Under the pieces are notes generated by a model. The model was not told where the DNA came from. It saw nothing but the letters and a program-made list of their open reading frames with translations, and made no database searches. A stretch of 64,000 nucleotides of DNA from Elusimicrobiota bacterium. Lineage in GTDB: Bacteria > Elusimicrobiota > Elusimicrobia > UBA1565. Location of the stretch: contig JBAZVI010000005.1 in the NCBI GenBank assembly GCA_041660925.1, forward strand, positions 1 to 64,000, given 5' to 3'. The translations under genes and the position numbers were made by a program. Shown here in pieces: positions 34,923 through 44,126 of the stretch (positions within the stretch are counted from its first letter, which is position 1; every line of letters begins with the position of its first letter).

Positions 34923-36767
34923 ATGAAGCCCCCCTCCGACGCCCTGCAGGCCCTGCTCAAGAAGCACTGGGGCTACCCCACCTTCAAGCCGCTCCAGAAG
35001 GAGGCCGCCGAGGCCGCCATCGCCGGCAAGGACGCGCTCGTCGTCCTGCCCACCGGCGGCGGCAAGAGTCTCTGCTACCAGCTCCCCGCCGCGGCCGGCA
35101 GCGGGCTCGTCCTCGTCGTCTCGCCGCTCATCGCGCTCATGGACGACCAGGTCGCCGCCGCGCGCGAGGCCGGGCTCAAGGCCGACGCCCTGCACTCGAA
35201 CCTCGACGACGACGAGAAGACCTCCGCCTACACCCGGCTCGCCGCCGGCGAGACCCAGCTCCTCTACGTCAGCCCCGAGCGCCTCCTCGTCGGCGACATC
35301 CTCGAGGACGCCGGCCCCCGTCTCACCGTGCTCGCGGTCGACGAGGCCCACTGCGTCTCCCACTGGGGCCACGAGTTCCGCCCCGAGTACCGCCGCTTAG
35401 CCGAGGTCTTCGACCGCTTCCCCCTCGCTTCGCGCATGGCGCTCACCGCCACCGCCACCCCCGAGGTCCAGGACGACATCTGCGTCCAGCTCGGCCTGCG
35501 GGAGCCCCTGCGCCTCATCGGCCATCCCGACCGGCCCAACCTCGTCTACCGCGCCTTCCCCCGCCGCGACCAGGCCGCCCAGGTCCTCGAGGTCGTCCGC
35601 CGCCACCCCGGCCAGGGCGGCATCGTCTACGCCCAGACCCGCAAGGACGTCGAGCGCCTCGCCGAGGGGCTCACCGCGCACGGGCTCTCCTGCGCGCCCT
35701 ACCACGCCGGCCTGAACGCCGACCAGCGCCGCAAGACGCAGGCGGACTTCGTCGGCGAGAAGCTCGACGTCGTCGTCGCCACCATCGCCTTCGGCATGGG
35801 CATCGACCGCTCGGACGTCCGCTACGTCGTGCACGCGAACACCCCCCGCTCGGTCGAGCACTACCAGCAGGAATCCGGCCGGGCCGGCCGCGACGGCCTC
35901 CCCGCCGAGTGCGTGCTCCTCTTCGCCGCCTCCGACCTCGCGCTCCACCGCTGGCTCGCCAAGAAGGACGCCGACCTGCCCCCCGAGCGCGAGCGCGCGC
36001 TCGAGCGCCAGCTGCGCTCCATCGGCCGCTACGCCGTCTCCCCGCTCTGCCGCCACAGACTTCTTAGCGAACATTTCGGAGCCGCGTATGCGGCTCCGAA
36101 CGACGAGGAGGGCTGCGGCGCCTGCGACGTCTGCCTCGGCGAGACCAAGGGCCTCACGCCCGACGAGGCCCTGCTCACCTCCAAGAAGCTCTTAAGCGCC
36201 GCCTGGCGCACCGAAGGCCGCTTCGGCACCGGCTATGTGGTCAAGCTCCTGCTCGGCCGCTCCGAGGAGCGCATGGAGCGCCAGGGCCACGACAAGCTCC
36301 AGGTCTTCGGCCTCCTCAAGGACGCCGGCGAGCCGGCCGTCCGCTCCTGGCTCGACCAGCTCATCGTCCAGGGCTTCCTCGAGGTCGTCGAAGGCGAGTA
36401 CCCGCTCCTGCGCATCACCGACGCCGGCAAGGCGCTCTGCCAAGGCGAGGGCGTCGTGCGCCTCGGCATCCCCGTCCCGCGCGGCAAAGGCAAGAAGGCC
36501 AAAGGCAAGGCCGCGAAAGGCAATCTTCCGTTGCTCGACGCCGACGCCGAGCTCTTCGAGCGCCTGCGCGCCCTGCGCCGCCGCCTCGCCGACAAGCTCG
36601 GCGTGCCCCCCTACGTCGTCTTCCACGACGCCACGCTCATGGAGCTCGCCGCCCTCAAGCCCCGCACGCTCGACGATCTGCGCGGCATCAAGGGCATCGG
36701 CGAGCGCAAGCTCGAGCGCTACGGCCCCCTTTTCCTGAAAGCCCTCTCCGGAGAGAACCCCGAATGA
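34923..36767 (+). CDS. recQ: ATP-dependent DNA helicase RecQ
   Basis: A 614-residue RecQ helicase with Walker A PTGGGKS near residue 42, DEAH in VDEAHCVSHWGHEF near 140, aromatic-rich region, and motif VI QESGRAGRDG near 318. The zinc-binding module has PLC...CGACDVC near 376-402, a winged-helix region follows, and an HRDC domain occupies about 535-614 (FERLRALRRRLA...LDDLRGIKGIGERKLERYG). A perfect 11-bp palindrome (36075-36100) lies in the zinc-module loop. The stop overlaps the next gene by 4 bp. Confidence 0.95.
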   Translation: MKPPSDALQALLKKHWGYPTFKPLQKEAAEAAIAGKDALVVLPTGGGKSLCYQLPAAAGSGLVLVVSPLIALMDDQVAAAREAGLKADALHSNLDDDEKTSAYTRLAAGETQLLYVSPERLLVGDILEDAGPRLTVLAVDEAHCVSHWGHEFRPEYRRLAEVFDRFPLASRMALTATATPEVQDDICVQLGLREPLRLIGHPDRPNLVYRAFPRRDQAAQVLEVVRRHPGQGGIVYAQTRKDVERLAEGLTAHGLSCAPYHAGLNADQRRKTQADFVGEKLDVVVATIAFGMGIDRSDVRYVVHANTPRSVEHYQQESGRAGRDGLPAECVLLFAASDLALHRWLAKKDADLPPERERALERQLRSIGRYAVSPLCRHRLLSEHFGAAYAAPNDEEGCGACDVCLGETKGLTPDEALLTSKKLLSAAWRTEGRFGTGYVVKLLLGRSEERMERQGHDKLQVFGLLKDAGEPAVRSWLDQLIVQGFLEVVEGEYPLLRITDAGKALCQGEGVVRLGIPVPRGKGKKAKGKAAKGNLPLLDADAELFERLRALRRRLADKLGVPPYVVFHDATLMELAALKPRTLDDLRGIKGIGERKLERYGPLFLKALSGENPE

Positions 36768-38050
36768 ACGAGATCGAGACCCTGATTCAGAACATCATGG
36801 ACCAGGAGGTCGGCTACCCCATCGAGGGCATGCGCGCCCTCATCGCGAAGGGCGAAGCCGCCGCCGCGCCCCTCCAGGCCGCCGTGCTCAAGCGCGCCGA
36901 AGAGAAGTGGTTCAACCCCGTGCCCCTCCTCGTCGTCTTGGGCGAGCTCCGCACCGCCGCCGCCCTCCCCTTCTTCATCGAACGCCTGAAGGCCTCGAAG
37001 GACGAGGTCGTCCTCGACGCCGTCTCCGACGCCATTTCGAAGCTCGGCGAGAAGGCCCTGCCCTCCGTCGTGAAGCTCCTCGAGGACGGCGAGCCCGGCG
37101 CCAAATACTGGGCGCTCGCCACCCTGGGCCGCATCGGCAAGACCGCCATCCCCCACCTGCGCGCCGCGCTCAAGAAGTACCCCGAGCACGCCGGCGTCAT
37201 CGCCCTCTCGCTCGGCAAGCTCGACGACAAGTCGGTCTTAGAGGAGCTCAAGGCCATCTACGTCGCCCTGCGCGAGGACTCCCCGTGCCACGAGGACGTC
37301 GGCGACGCCATCGGCCATCTCTCCGGCGCCGAGCCCTTCACGCACGAACAGCTCAACCTCCACCCCTGGGTCACGCTCTGGCGCCCCCGCCCCGTCTTCG
37401 GCTGGACCCCCAGCGCCACCGCCGCCCGGGTCGGCTACATCGTCTGGGACGAGCATCGCCAGGGCCGGGTCCCCAAGGACCGACCCGCCAAGCGCCCGCT
37501 CGCCGAGGTCCTCAAGCCGTGCACGGACCCCCATCACCACCACCACGGCGAAGAGGGCGACTGCGCCGAGTGCGGCCGCAAGATCCGCCGCGTCGCCGGC
37601 CTCGCCGTCTGCCCCGACAACGCGTTCGGCTCCACGCTCCATCAGGAAGACCTGCTCCAGCAGTGCCTCAAGCACGGCCTCAAGACGATCCCTCAGGCCT
37701 TAGACGACCTCGACGACGAGGTCATCACCGACGCCCACGAGTGGGAGGACTTCGGCGACGAGCGCCAGGACGCCTGGCTGCTCGCCCAGCACACCTTCGA
37801 GTTCCTCCTGCTCGAGGGCTGCGACGACCTCCAGGCCGGCATCGAGAAGCTCCGCGCCCTGCGCGCCGGGCTCGGCAAGCTCTGGGGCCTGCCCCAGGAA
37901 GAGTTCTACGACGACGAGCTCAAGGCGCTGGAAGCCAACATCGCCGCCGGCCGCGGCATCACCGTCCAGCGCGACGCCGCCAAGATCGGCCGCAACGACC
38001 CCTGCCCCTGCTCCTCCGGCAAGAAGTACAAGAAGTGCTGCGGTAAGTAG
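36764..38050 (+). CDS. HEAT-repeat protein with C-terminal SEC-C motif
   Basis: A 428-residue protein translationally coupled to RecQ. Residues about 10-180 are helical HEAT-like repeats. A HHHHH tract near 259 precedes CAECGRK near 268, a possible zinc site, and the last 20 residues IGRNDPCPCSSGKKYKKC... are a SEC-C zinc-binding motif like the SecA tail. HEAT and SEC-C modules mediate protein contacts; coupling with RecQ hints at a partner role that is not established. Confidence 0.8.
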   Translation: MNEIETLIQNIMDQEVGYPIEGMRALIAKGEAAAAPLQAAVLKRAEEKWFNPVPLLVVLGELRTAAALPFFIERLKASKDEVVLDAVSDAISKLGEKALPSVVKLLEDGEPGAKYWALATLGRIGKTAIPHLRAALKKYPEHAGVIALSLGKLDDKSVLEELKAIYVALREDSPCHEDVGDAIGHLSGAEPFTHEQLNLHPWVTLWRPRPVFGWTPSATAARVGYIVWDEHRQGRVPKDRPAKRPLAEVLKPCTDPHHHHHGEEGDCAECGRKIRRVAGLAVCPDNAFGSTLHQEDLLQQCLKHGLKTIPQALDDLDDEVITDAHEWEDFGDERQDAWLLAQHTFEFLLLEGCDDLQAGIEKLRALRAGLGKLWGLPQEEFYDDELKALEANIAAGRGITVQRDAAKIGRNDPCPCSSGKKYKKCCGK

Positions 38051-38170
38051 TCCGGTCCCCCTTCCTCTCGTCCCAAACAACCGCACGTCGTAGCTTTGGG
38101 ACGTCCCGAACCTACGGCGTCTGGATGTTCGGGACGAGGAAGGGCAAGGGGAGGGTAGAACCCTTAAGCC

Positions 38171-38276
38171 GTAACCTCCACAGCCTCCGGCTGCCTCCCC
38201 CGGCGGGCGGGTGGGCGGTGCCGCGTGGCAGGAGGTTCGGCACTATCGACCTCCCACCTGTGCCGAACCTCCTGCC
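38171..38276 (+). repeat. Modular hairpin element, copy A
   Basis: A GTAACCT...CCTCCGG lead, a GGCGGGCGGGTGGG core (about 38201-38215) and a perfect 17-bp stem (38227-38243; 38260-38276). The family has six copies (A-F) here with a common core and differing stems. All copies are on the same strand. Confidence 0.75.
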
Positions 38277-38296
38277 TCCAGACCTCCCGCCAAAAA

Positions 38297-38334
38297 ATGG
38301 GGAAGCCCCCGCCTCTCCGCGGGGGCTTCCCCAT
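38297..38334. terminator. Bidirectional terminator, 16-bp stem
   Basis: ATGGGGAAGCCCCCGC (38297-38312) pairs perfectly with 38319-38334 around a 6-base loop, with an A run on the left. It separates the convergent SEC-C and TPR-like genes. Confidence 0.88.
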
Positions 38335-38349
38335 CCGTCCTCCTGAAAT

Positions 38350-39372
38350 CTACTTCCCTCTGAGCTTCGCCAGGTTCTTCTTGTACTGCTCCTCTTCCGC
38401 CGGCTTCTTCGAGTACTTGATGGCCAGCTCGTAGTCGGCCGCGGCCTTCTCCCCGGCTTCCCCCGGACAGGCGAGGCTCGGGCAGTAGTAGTCGGCCCGG
38501 TCGAAGTAGCGCTGGGCGTTCTTCGGGTCGGACTCGATGGCCTTGCCGTAGTCCTCGAGAGCCAGCGCCCTCTCCTCCGCGGTGAGCTCCCGTGGGAGCG
38601 TGCGCGCGTACGCGCGGTTGCGGAACCAATCCGCCTTCACCTTCGGCTCGCTCACCCGCTCGAGTACGTCCGAGCAGAGCTTCACGAGCTCCTTGGCCGT
38701 GGCGGCCGTCGCCTGCGCGTCGTTGCGCAGCATGAGCGCCATGAAGGAGTCTCCCTGGTACTTGCGGGCCTTCTCCTCGACCCAGGCCTTGAGGTCGCTG
38801 CGGTCCTCGGGGCCCGCGGCCCGGGCCTCCATCGCCTCCGCCTTCTTGTCCAGCCCCGCCGCGCGGTAGCGCTCCGCGAGCGCCGTCTGGTACTCCTTGC
38901 GCGCCGGCTGGAGCTTCACCGCCTTCTCGAGGTCGAACATCGACTTGATGAGTCCGTCGGGGTCGCACTCGGGCGCGCAGCGCGCCGCGGCGCGCCGGGC
39001 GTAGAGGTCGTGGTCGTTGGGCGCGGCGAGCAGCAGGGCGTCGAGGTCCTTGACCGCCGCGGCCCGGTAGCCCGCCGCCTTCGCGTCCCCCTCCTCGGAG
39101 AGCTTCGCGAGGCAGGTGTTCGCGTCCGCCCGGGCCCCGCGCAGCAGCGCGTGCTTCGGCGTCCTCGGCAGCTGCTTCTCGGCCATCGCGAGCGCCTTCG
39201 CGCAGTGCGCGCGGTTCTCCTCCTTCGTCAGCCGCGCCGACGCCGAGCCGATCTCCTTCTGGGCGTTGTAGGCGATGAAGTCCGAGTACTGCGCGTCGCT
39301 CATCGTCTCCGCCCGAACCCGAGCCCCCGCCGTGCACCCGAAAACGATGATGAAAGCCAGTGCCTGTCTCAT
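38350..39372 (-). CDS. Exported TPR-like protein
   Basis: A 340-residue protein with a signal peptide (1-21) and helix-pair repeats of TPR type: KDLDALLLAAPNDHDLYARRAAARC near 108, FDLEKAVKLQPARKEYQTALAERY near 145 and EDYGKAIESDPKNAQRYFDRADYYC near 268. Several cysteines suggest disulfides in the periplasm. It probably serves as a scaffold; no catalytic motif. Confidence 0.75.
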   Translation of the reverse strand: MRQALAFIIVFGCTAGARVRAETMSDAQYSDFIAYNAQKEIGSASARLTKEENRAHCAKALAMAEKQLPRTPKHALLRGARADANTCLAKLSEEGDAKAAGYRAAAVKDLDALLLAAPNDHDLYARRAAARCAPECDPDGLIKSMFDLEKAVKLQPARKEYQTALAERYRAAGLDKKAEAMEARAAGPEDRSDLKAWVEEKARKYQGDSFMALMLRNDAQATAATAKELVKLCSDVLERVSEPKVKADWFRNRAYARTLPRELTAEERALALEDYGKAIESDPKNAQRYFDRADYYCPSLACPGEAGEKAAADYELAIKYSKKPAEEEQYKKNLAKLRGK

Positions 39373-39390
39373 GCGCCCATGATATCAAAG

Positions 39391-39416
39391 CCCCTGCCGG
39401 AAACGGCAGGGGTTTT
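39391..39416 (+). terminator. Hairpin with T-run upstream of the TPR-like gene
   Basis: A 9-bp stem CCCCTGCCG/CGGCAGGGG with GAAA loop and TTTT. It points right, into the gap before 39648, so it would stop transcripts coming from the left on the plus strand. Confidence 0.75.
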
Positions 39417-39420
39417 GACT

Positions 39421-39518
39421 CTGCCGCAACCTGTGCAGCTTCCGGGTCGCGCCCCCGACGGGCGGGGGGGTGAGGTGCCACTTGGAGGTATGCGCAGCCG
39501 TTCGCGCATACCTCCAAG
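39421..39518 (+). repeat. Modular hairpin element, copy B
   Basis: Lead with GCAACCT...CTTCCGG, core GACGGGCGGGGGGG and a 14-bp stem CTTGGAGGTATGCG (39481-39494; 39505-39518). It shares the stem type with copies C and E. Confidence 0.75.
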
Positions 39519-39634
39519 CTCCAGACCCCACACCATCAGTTCCCTTCCCCCCGCATCTCCGTTACCTCCCCGCATAGGCTCATTGTCTCCCCCCTTCCGC
39601 CCGATGAACCCATCCCTACACTCGCGACAAAAAC

Positions 39635-39640
39635 TACAAT
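39635..39640 (+). promoter_or_regulatory. -10 box TACAAT next to ATG 39648
   Basis: TACAAT ends 7 bp before the ATG, so the mRNA is probably leaderless. The -35 (near 39612, CATCCC) is weak. Confidence 0.4.
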
Positions 39641-39647
39641 CATCATC

Positions 39648-40844
39648 ATGAAACGACTCCTCCTCGCCGCCGCCCTGCTTTCCCTCCCCTTTCGCTCCGC
39701 CGCCGCCGACCCCGCGCAGGAGAAGCGCTACGCCGGCATCCCGGCGCCAACTGCGACCGAGCCCGCCGCAGCGGCCCCCGCGCAAGGAGCGTCGAGCTCA
39801 TACTCCTCGGACAACGTCTTCGTCGGCCGCTACGGAGAGGTGATCACCTACGAAGGAGGCTGCGTCATCGAAGCAGAGATGCGCGGACCTGTCGAGGTCG
39901 TCCGCTCATATTCGCGACGCGTCTATCACCCGGAAACGAAGACGTTCACCGTCCAGTTCCCTAAGCCCGAGGATTTCACGCCTGAGAAGTTCGCGCCGAT
40001 GGAACTCGTGCAGCTGCTCGTCATCCCCAAAGACGTCCCGGGCGGCCTCAAAGACCTCGCGTCCATGCGCCGCGCGAAGGAAGATGAGCTTTCACGCGCA
40101 GGCCTGACCTACGCGCTCAAGGACGCGCAGTCGTTCGAGTTCCCCCCGGGCTCCTTCGAAGTCCGCGTCTCGTCGCCCTATCGGCTGGTTCAGACCTACA
40201 CGGAGTCCAAAGAGCATTTCTTCATCCTGACAGGTGGCGGAGTCTACGGGGACACGAACTATGGACGCATCAACACATCCCTATCCAAGCATGTACTCCT
40301 ATCCATACCCCGCCCGCTGCTCAAGAAGAGCACGTTAAAGGAGGCCCTGTCGGACACCTCCCTCATGGGATGGGGAGGCTGGCTCCTCGTCATGGTCCCC
40401 GCGTGTCTGCTGGCGTTGCTCTCAAAGCTCTCGCGGCAGGGGCATGTCCTGCGTTTATCGTACATCGGCCGCAGCGTCCTCGTTGCCGTCAACCTCGGGG
40501 TTCTGTACGGGGTCGTCACCCAGACGGTGCTGCTCGGGTTGAAATTCTCGATGAACGGGGACATCATCGCTTTCCTCCCCGGATTAATCGTGCCCTGGCT
40601 GTTCCCGTGGATCGCGGCGCTCGTGGGAGGCCGCTACACCTCGCGTCTCTGGAAGTACCTGCTCATCGTCTTCGTCTGGTACGTCCTCTTCGAGATGATC
40701 CGAGTCCCCTTCAAGCCTCTTTCCGCGGACTCCGAGATCCGCATGGCTTTCGGAATATCGGGTCTCGTCGGGATCCTCCACGGCGTCTGCTTCGGCCTGG
40801 GATACCAGGCCGCGCAAGAGGAGCGTCATGAAGGCTCCTGCTAG
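39648..40844 (+). CDS. Signal-peptide membrane protein with extracytoplasmic domain
   Basis: A 398-residue protein: signal peptide (1-20), an Ala/Pro linker, an extracytoplasmic domain (about 55-225, strand-rich, with SSPYRLVQTYTE), and five to six transmembrane helices from about 240 to 390. No family recognised. It overlaps the next exported gene by 17 bp, so the two are likely a functional pair. Confidence 0.75.
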   Translation: MKRLLLAAALLSLPFRSAAADPAQEKRYAGIPAPTATEPAAAAPAQGASSSYSSDNVFVGRYGEVITYEGGCVIEAEMRGPVEVVRSYSRRVYHPETKTFTVQFPKPEDFTPEKFAPMELVQLLVIPKDVPGGLKDLASMRRAKEDELSRAGLTYALKDAQSFEFPPGSFEVRVSSPYRLVQTYTESKEHFFILTGGGVYGDTNYGRINTSLSKHVLLSIPRPLLKKSTLKEALSDTSLMGWGGWLLVMVPACLLALLSKLSRQGHVLRLSYIGRSVLVAVNLGVLYGVVTQTVLLGLKFSMNGDIIAFLPGLIVPWLFPWIAALVGGRYTSRLWKYLLIVFVWYVLFEMIRVPFKPLSADSEIRMAFGISGLVGILHGVCFGLGYQAAQEERHEGSC

Positions 40845-42165
40845 GACCCTCACCGCCGCCGTCCTCTCCATCCTGTGGGCCATCCCGGCGTCCGCATGGG
40901 ACTCCGGTTTCGGGTTGCCGAGCATCCCGACCCTCCCGCCGATACGCATCGACCCGGGGACTTCCCTCCCCTCGGTTCAAACGCCCAAACAGTGCCATGA
41001 GGTGATCGAAGAGCACCGCGTCGAGGTCAATGAAGCGAACATCGAAGCGCAGGCCTGGTCGATCCTCCATGGAAGAGGGTACACGGAGAATGGCTTTCGA
41101 ACCGAGGTCTTCAACAACATGCAGAAGGCCGGAGAAGCCTTCGATATCCAGCGTCTCGAACTTACTGGAGTGATGACGGATGATGACGCGGAGTCTCCAC
41201 ACGAGGACATCTTCGATCGCCATCTCCATCCCTCTTACATGGCGGATCTGAACATGGAGGTCCAGGTCGTCAGTAGCCCGGGCGATATGGTCCGCCAGAC
41301 GAATACCGAGATATGGGGGGAGCGAAACGCGTTAGGCGCGGATAGCCCTGCGGTCTATTCCCGCGAAGTCTGGGAACAGAAGGTCGACGCATATTGCAAT
41401 GGCATCGGCGCGGGAACCTGCAAGGACCCGGGCGGCCCGATCAAGCTCCGCCAGGATATGGAAGCCTCGATCGGCGCGACCGACATGCTCGGCCACGAGC
41501 GTGCGGCCTATTACAGATATCTGGACGCGCACGGGGCTTTCCCGACGACCGCCGCACAGATGGCGGCCAAACAGGACGACCTCGTCACGAAGAAGATGAA
41601 CGACGAATTCCGCTCAGCGTCGAAGGACGCCCGCGCCATTCTCGAAAGCTCCCCCATCACGAGCGAAAAGCACCAGGTCTGCGAGGACTGGAAGCCCCGC
41701 CAGGACGCGCCGGCCGCGCAAGCCGCTCAGCCCTACAATCAACCGCCGGCTGCTGCCGCCGTCCCCGCCATCCCCGCCTATCGCGACGCGAACGTCTGCA
41801 ACGCCGCCCTGCTCGCCTCGTGGTTCGAGCAGATCGCCGCGCAGGCCTGCGCCGACCCCTCGAACCCGCCGACCGCGCCCATCGACTCCGCGCGGCTCTG
41901 CAAGCAGACCGAGCGTTTCAACGAGGGCTACCGGCCCGGGAACACCGATGCCTGCGTCCAGAACCTCTTCGTCTCCCTTCGCAATCAAAAACAGAGCAAC
42001 CAAGCCTATCTAATGACCGCAGAATGGGTCACCATGCGCGCAATCCAGATTCGGGAGAGCATGCGGCCCCAGCAGCAGCCGATCGACACTGAACTCTACC
42101 CCGAACCCAAACCCAAGACCTGCCGCCACGGCATCTGGAACAAAGACGATTATCCTTGCGACTGA
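40828..42165 (+). CDS. Exported Cys-containing hypothetical protein
   Basis: A 445-residue protein with a signal peptide (1-24), Pro-rich segments and about eight cysteines spread across the mature part, ending TCRHGIWNKDDYPCD. No domain recognised. It begins within the 3' end of the upstream membrane-protein gene. Base composition here is lower in GC than in the heptose operon, mildly suggestive of more recent acquisition. A terminator follows at 42189. Confidence 0.72.
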   Translation: MKAPARTLTAAVLSILWAIPASAWDSGFGLPSIPTLPPIRIDPGTSLPSVQTPKQCHEVIEEHRVEVNEANIEAQAWSILHGRGYTENGFRTEVFNNMQKAGEAFDIQRLELTGVMTDDDAESPHEDIFDRHLHPSYMADLNMEVQVVSSPGDMVRQTNTEIWGERNALGADSPAVYSREVWEQKVDAYCNGIGAGTCKDPGGPIKLRQDMEASIGATDMLGHERAAYYRYLDAHGAFPTTAAQMAAKQDDLVTKKMNDEFRSASKDARAILESSPITSEKHQVCEDWKPRQDAPAAQAAQPYNQPPAAAAVPAIPAYRDANVCNAALLASWFEQIAAQACADPSNPPTAPIDSARLCKQTERFNEGYRPGNTDACVQNLFVSLRNQKQSNQAYLMTAEWVTMRAIQIRESMRPQQQPIDTELYPEPKPKTCRHGIWNKDDYPCD

Positions 42166-42188
42166 TTTGCAGCCCGTCCTCAAACGCA

Positions 42189-42212
42189 AAAGGCCCCCGC
42201 AAGGGGGCCTTT
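42189..42212. terminator. Rho-independent terminator
   Basis: AAAGGCCCCC/GGGGGCCTTT, a perfect 10-bp stem with loop GCAA. It serves the convergent genes ending at 42165 and 42239. Confidence 0.88.
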
Positions 42213-42238
42213 CATTCAGCGTAGATGTTTATCAGCGC

Positions 42239-42958
42239 CTACACGCAGAGCACGTAGCCCTCGGCCGTCGAGAGCAGGCGCAGGATGGGAAAGCCCGCCA
42301 GATCGCGGCGCAGGCGCTGGACGGTCACGGCGACGATGTTGCCGTCTTGCTCGCCTCCCCAGACTTCCTTGAACAGGGCTTCGCCGCTGAGCGGCTCCTT
42401 CGCGCGGACCAGCGCGCAGAGCAGCTCGAAGCGCTTATCCGCCAGGGGAGGCAGCGCCCGGTCCCCCACCCAGATCGTGCGCGAGACCAGGTCGATGCGG
42501 AGCGCGCCCTTCTCGAGGAAGCGCAGCGCCTCGGCGCCCTTCTCCGAGCTCCGCTTGGCGCGCAGGATGTCCCAGACCTTCTCCGAGAGTTCGGTCCCCG
42601 TGAACGGCTTGCGCAGCAAGCCGCCCGCCTTGAGTCCCAGCGAGGCCGTCTTGAGCAGGCCCGCCGGGTCGGCCTCCGCGGTCGAGCAGAGGATCGGGAT
42701 GTCCCGCGTCTTCGGGTCCACGCGCAGGACCTGCAGCACCTCGAAGCCCGTCACGTCCGGCAGGTTCAGGTCGAGGACGATGAAATCCGGCACGAGCTCG
42801 CGCGCCGCGCTCAGCCCGCTCGTCCCGTCCGGCGCCTCGGAGACGTCGAAGCCCATCGTCTCGAGGAACCGCCTCAGCGTGCAAGCCTCCGCCGGGCTGT
42901 CCTCGATGAGCAGCACCTTCAAGACTTCGGGAGGCGGCGTTCCAGTCTCGTTTTCCAT
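42239..42958 (-). CDS. Two-component response regulator, OmpR/PhoB-like
   Basis: A 239-residue regulator. The receiver domain (about 13-130) has EDSPAE near 19, the phospho-acceptor Asp in VLDLNLPDVTG near 62 and RKPFTG near 116. A winged-helix output follows (about 145-239: ELLCALVRAKEPLSGEALFKEVWGG and VTVQRLRRDLA). No histidine kinase is adjacent, so it is an orphan whose signal is unknown. Confidence 0.88.
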   Translation of the reverse strand: MENETGTPPPEVLKVLLIEDSPAEACTLRRFLETMGFDVSEAPDGTSGLSAARELVPDFIVLDLNLPDVTGFEVLQVLRVDPKTRDIPILCSTAEADPAGLLKTASLGLKAGGLLRKPFTGTELSEKVWDILRAKRSSEKGAEALRFLEKGALRIDLVSRTIWVGDRALPPLADKRFELLCALVRAKEPLSGEALFKEVWGGEQDGNIVAVTVQRLRRDLAGFPILRLLSTAEGYVLCV

Positions 42959-43030
42959 GTCGGTTGAGCCCTCAGGCCGTCCAGAGTATAGGCATCCACC
43001 CTGCCCCTGTCCATAACGAACGGTTAGCCC

Positions 43031-44008
43031 TCATGCCCCGCAGGGCTCGCCCGGCGCGCGAGGCTTCACGGAGTCTCCCCGGGCCCATTCCACCGCCCGC
43101 GTGAGGTCCACCTTGCCCGCGAGCGTGATGAGCCGCTCCACGCTCTCACAATCGTCGAGGTCGATCTCCTCGCCGAGCGGGTCGTTGAGGCGCCAATAAT
43201 TGGGGAATTTCAGGATCTGCTGGCACTGATAGTGAGCGACGAGGCCGGTGGCGTCCACGACCAGGTCCATGATCTGCTTCCCCCAGTGCGCTTTCCCCCA
43301 ATCCAGCTCGGCGCCCGGGATGACCTTCAAGTTGATGCCCGTCCCGACGGACAGAAGCCGCAGGTCCTCCATCTTCTTGCCGACCGCCACCGCCTGGGCG
43401 ACCGCCGCCATCGACGGGTTGTTCGCCACGACGCCGCCGTCGACGTAGCCGCCGTAGGAGGGGAAGTAGGTCGGCGCGGCGCTGCTGCGCAAGGCCACGT
43501 CCACGACCGACTCTTCCCCGTCGGTCTTCCCCCCGGGCGGATTGGGGAAGTTATGGAAGAACTTCGCCCTCCATGAGCGGACGGCGGCCGGCTTCCCGTT
43601 CACGGCGACGACCTCCGTGCCGTTGAGGTCGACCGCCGCCACGAGGACCTTCCTCAGATCCCGCAACTGCAGCGCTCTGCGCGCCGGAGCGTCGAAAACG
43701 GCCTTCAAACGGTCTTTGAGATTCTTGTTCCCGTACTTCGAAGCGGCCCAGCCCCAGCCGCTCCCGATGCCGCCCAGCATCGAACAGCTGAAGATCTCCC
43801 TCCCGTGCCGCCGATAGAGCTCGATGAGCTCGCCCGGCTTCTTCCCCGCCGCCAGCCCCAGCGCGAGGATGGCCCCCGTCGAGGTCCCCGCGAAGAGGTC
43901 GATGTCGTCAAGGAATCCCGGGACCTCGCGCTCCAGGCGCTCCAGGATCACGGCCGTATAGACCCCGCGGATGCCGCCGCCGTCGAGACTCAGGATGCGA
44001 TAAGGCAT
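43031..44008 (-). CDS. Patatin-like phospholipase
   Basis: A 325-residue lipid acyl hydrolase. It has GGGIRG (residues 10-15, oxyanion hole), the nucleophile elbow GTSTG near 41 and the catalytic DGG in GGYVDGGVVANNPS near 187. It resembles the patatins used as effectors in CBASS defence (CapV), but no cyclase gene is near, so a housekeeping lipase or orphan effector are both possible. GGAGG precedes the ATG. Confidence 0.88.
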   Translation of the reverse strand: MPYRILSLDGGGIRGVYTAVILERLEREVPGFLDDIDLFAGTSTGAILALGLAAGKKPGELIELYRRHGREIFSCSMLGGIGSGWGWAASKYGNKNLKDRLKAVFDAPARRALQLRDLRKVLVAAVDLNGTEVVAVNGKPAAVRSWRAKFFHNFPNPPGGKTDGEESVVDVALRSSAAPTYFPSYGGYVDGGVVANNPSMAAVAQAVAVGKKMEDLRLLSVGTGINLKVIPGAELDWGKAHWGKQIMDLVVDATGLVAHYQCQQILKFPNYWRLNDPLGEEIDLDDCESVERLITLAGKVDLTRAVEWARGDSVKPRAPGEPCGA

Positions 44009-44114
44009 GTCGTCCTCCGTACCTCAAGGAGTCTAGCCCGGCCCCCTCCGCCTGTCCATAACACCCTGTAATCCTCGACGGAGACGCTCGTCCGGGCGGG
44101 ACAGGCCCGCATGC

Positions 44115-44120
44115 TAGGAT
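44115..44120 (+). promoter_or_regulatory. -10 box TAGGAT upstream of ATG 44127
   Basis: TAGGAT lies 6 bp before the ATG, giving a leaderless start if used. The -35 region is poor. Confidence 0.35.
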
Positions 44121-44126
44121 AGGGAC

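Noticed and set aside
43031..44008. Patatin phospholipase as a CBASS effector (CapV-like)
   Set aside because: No CD-NTase/cyclase or other CBASS gene is adjacent; neighbours are an orphan response regulator and an outer-membrane-like protein.
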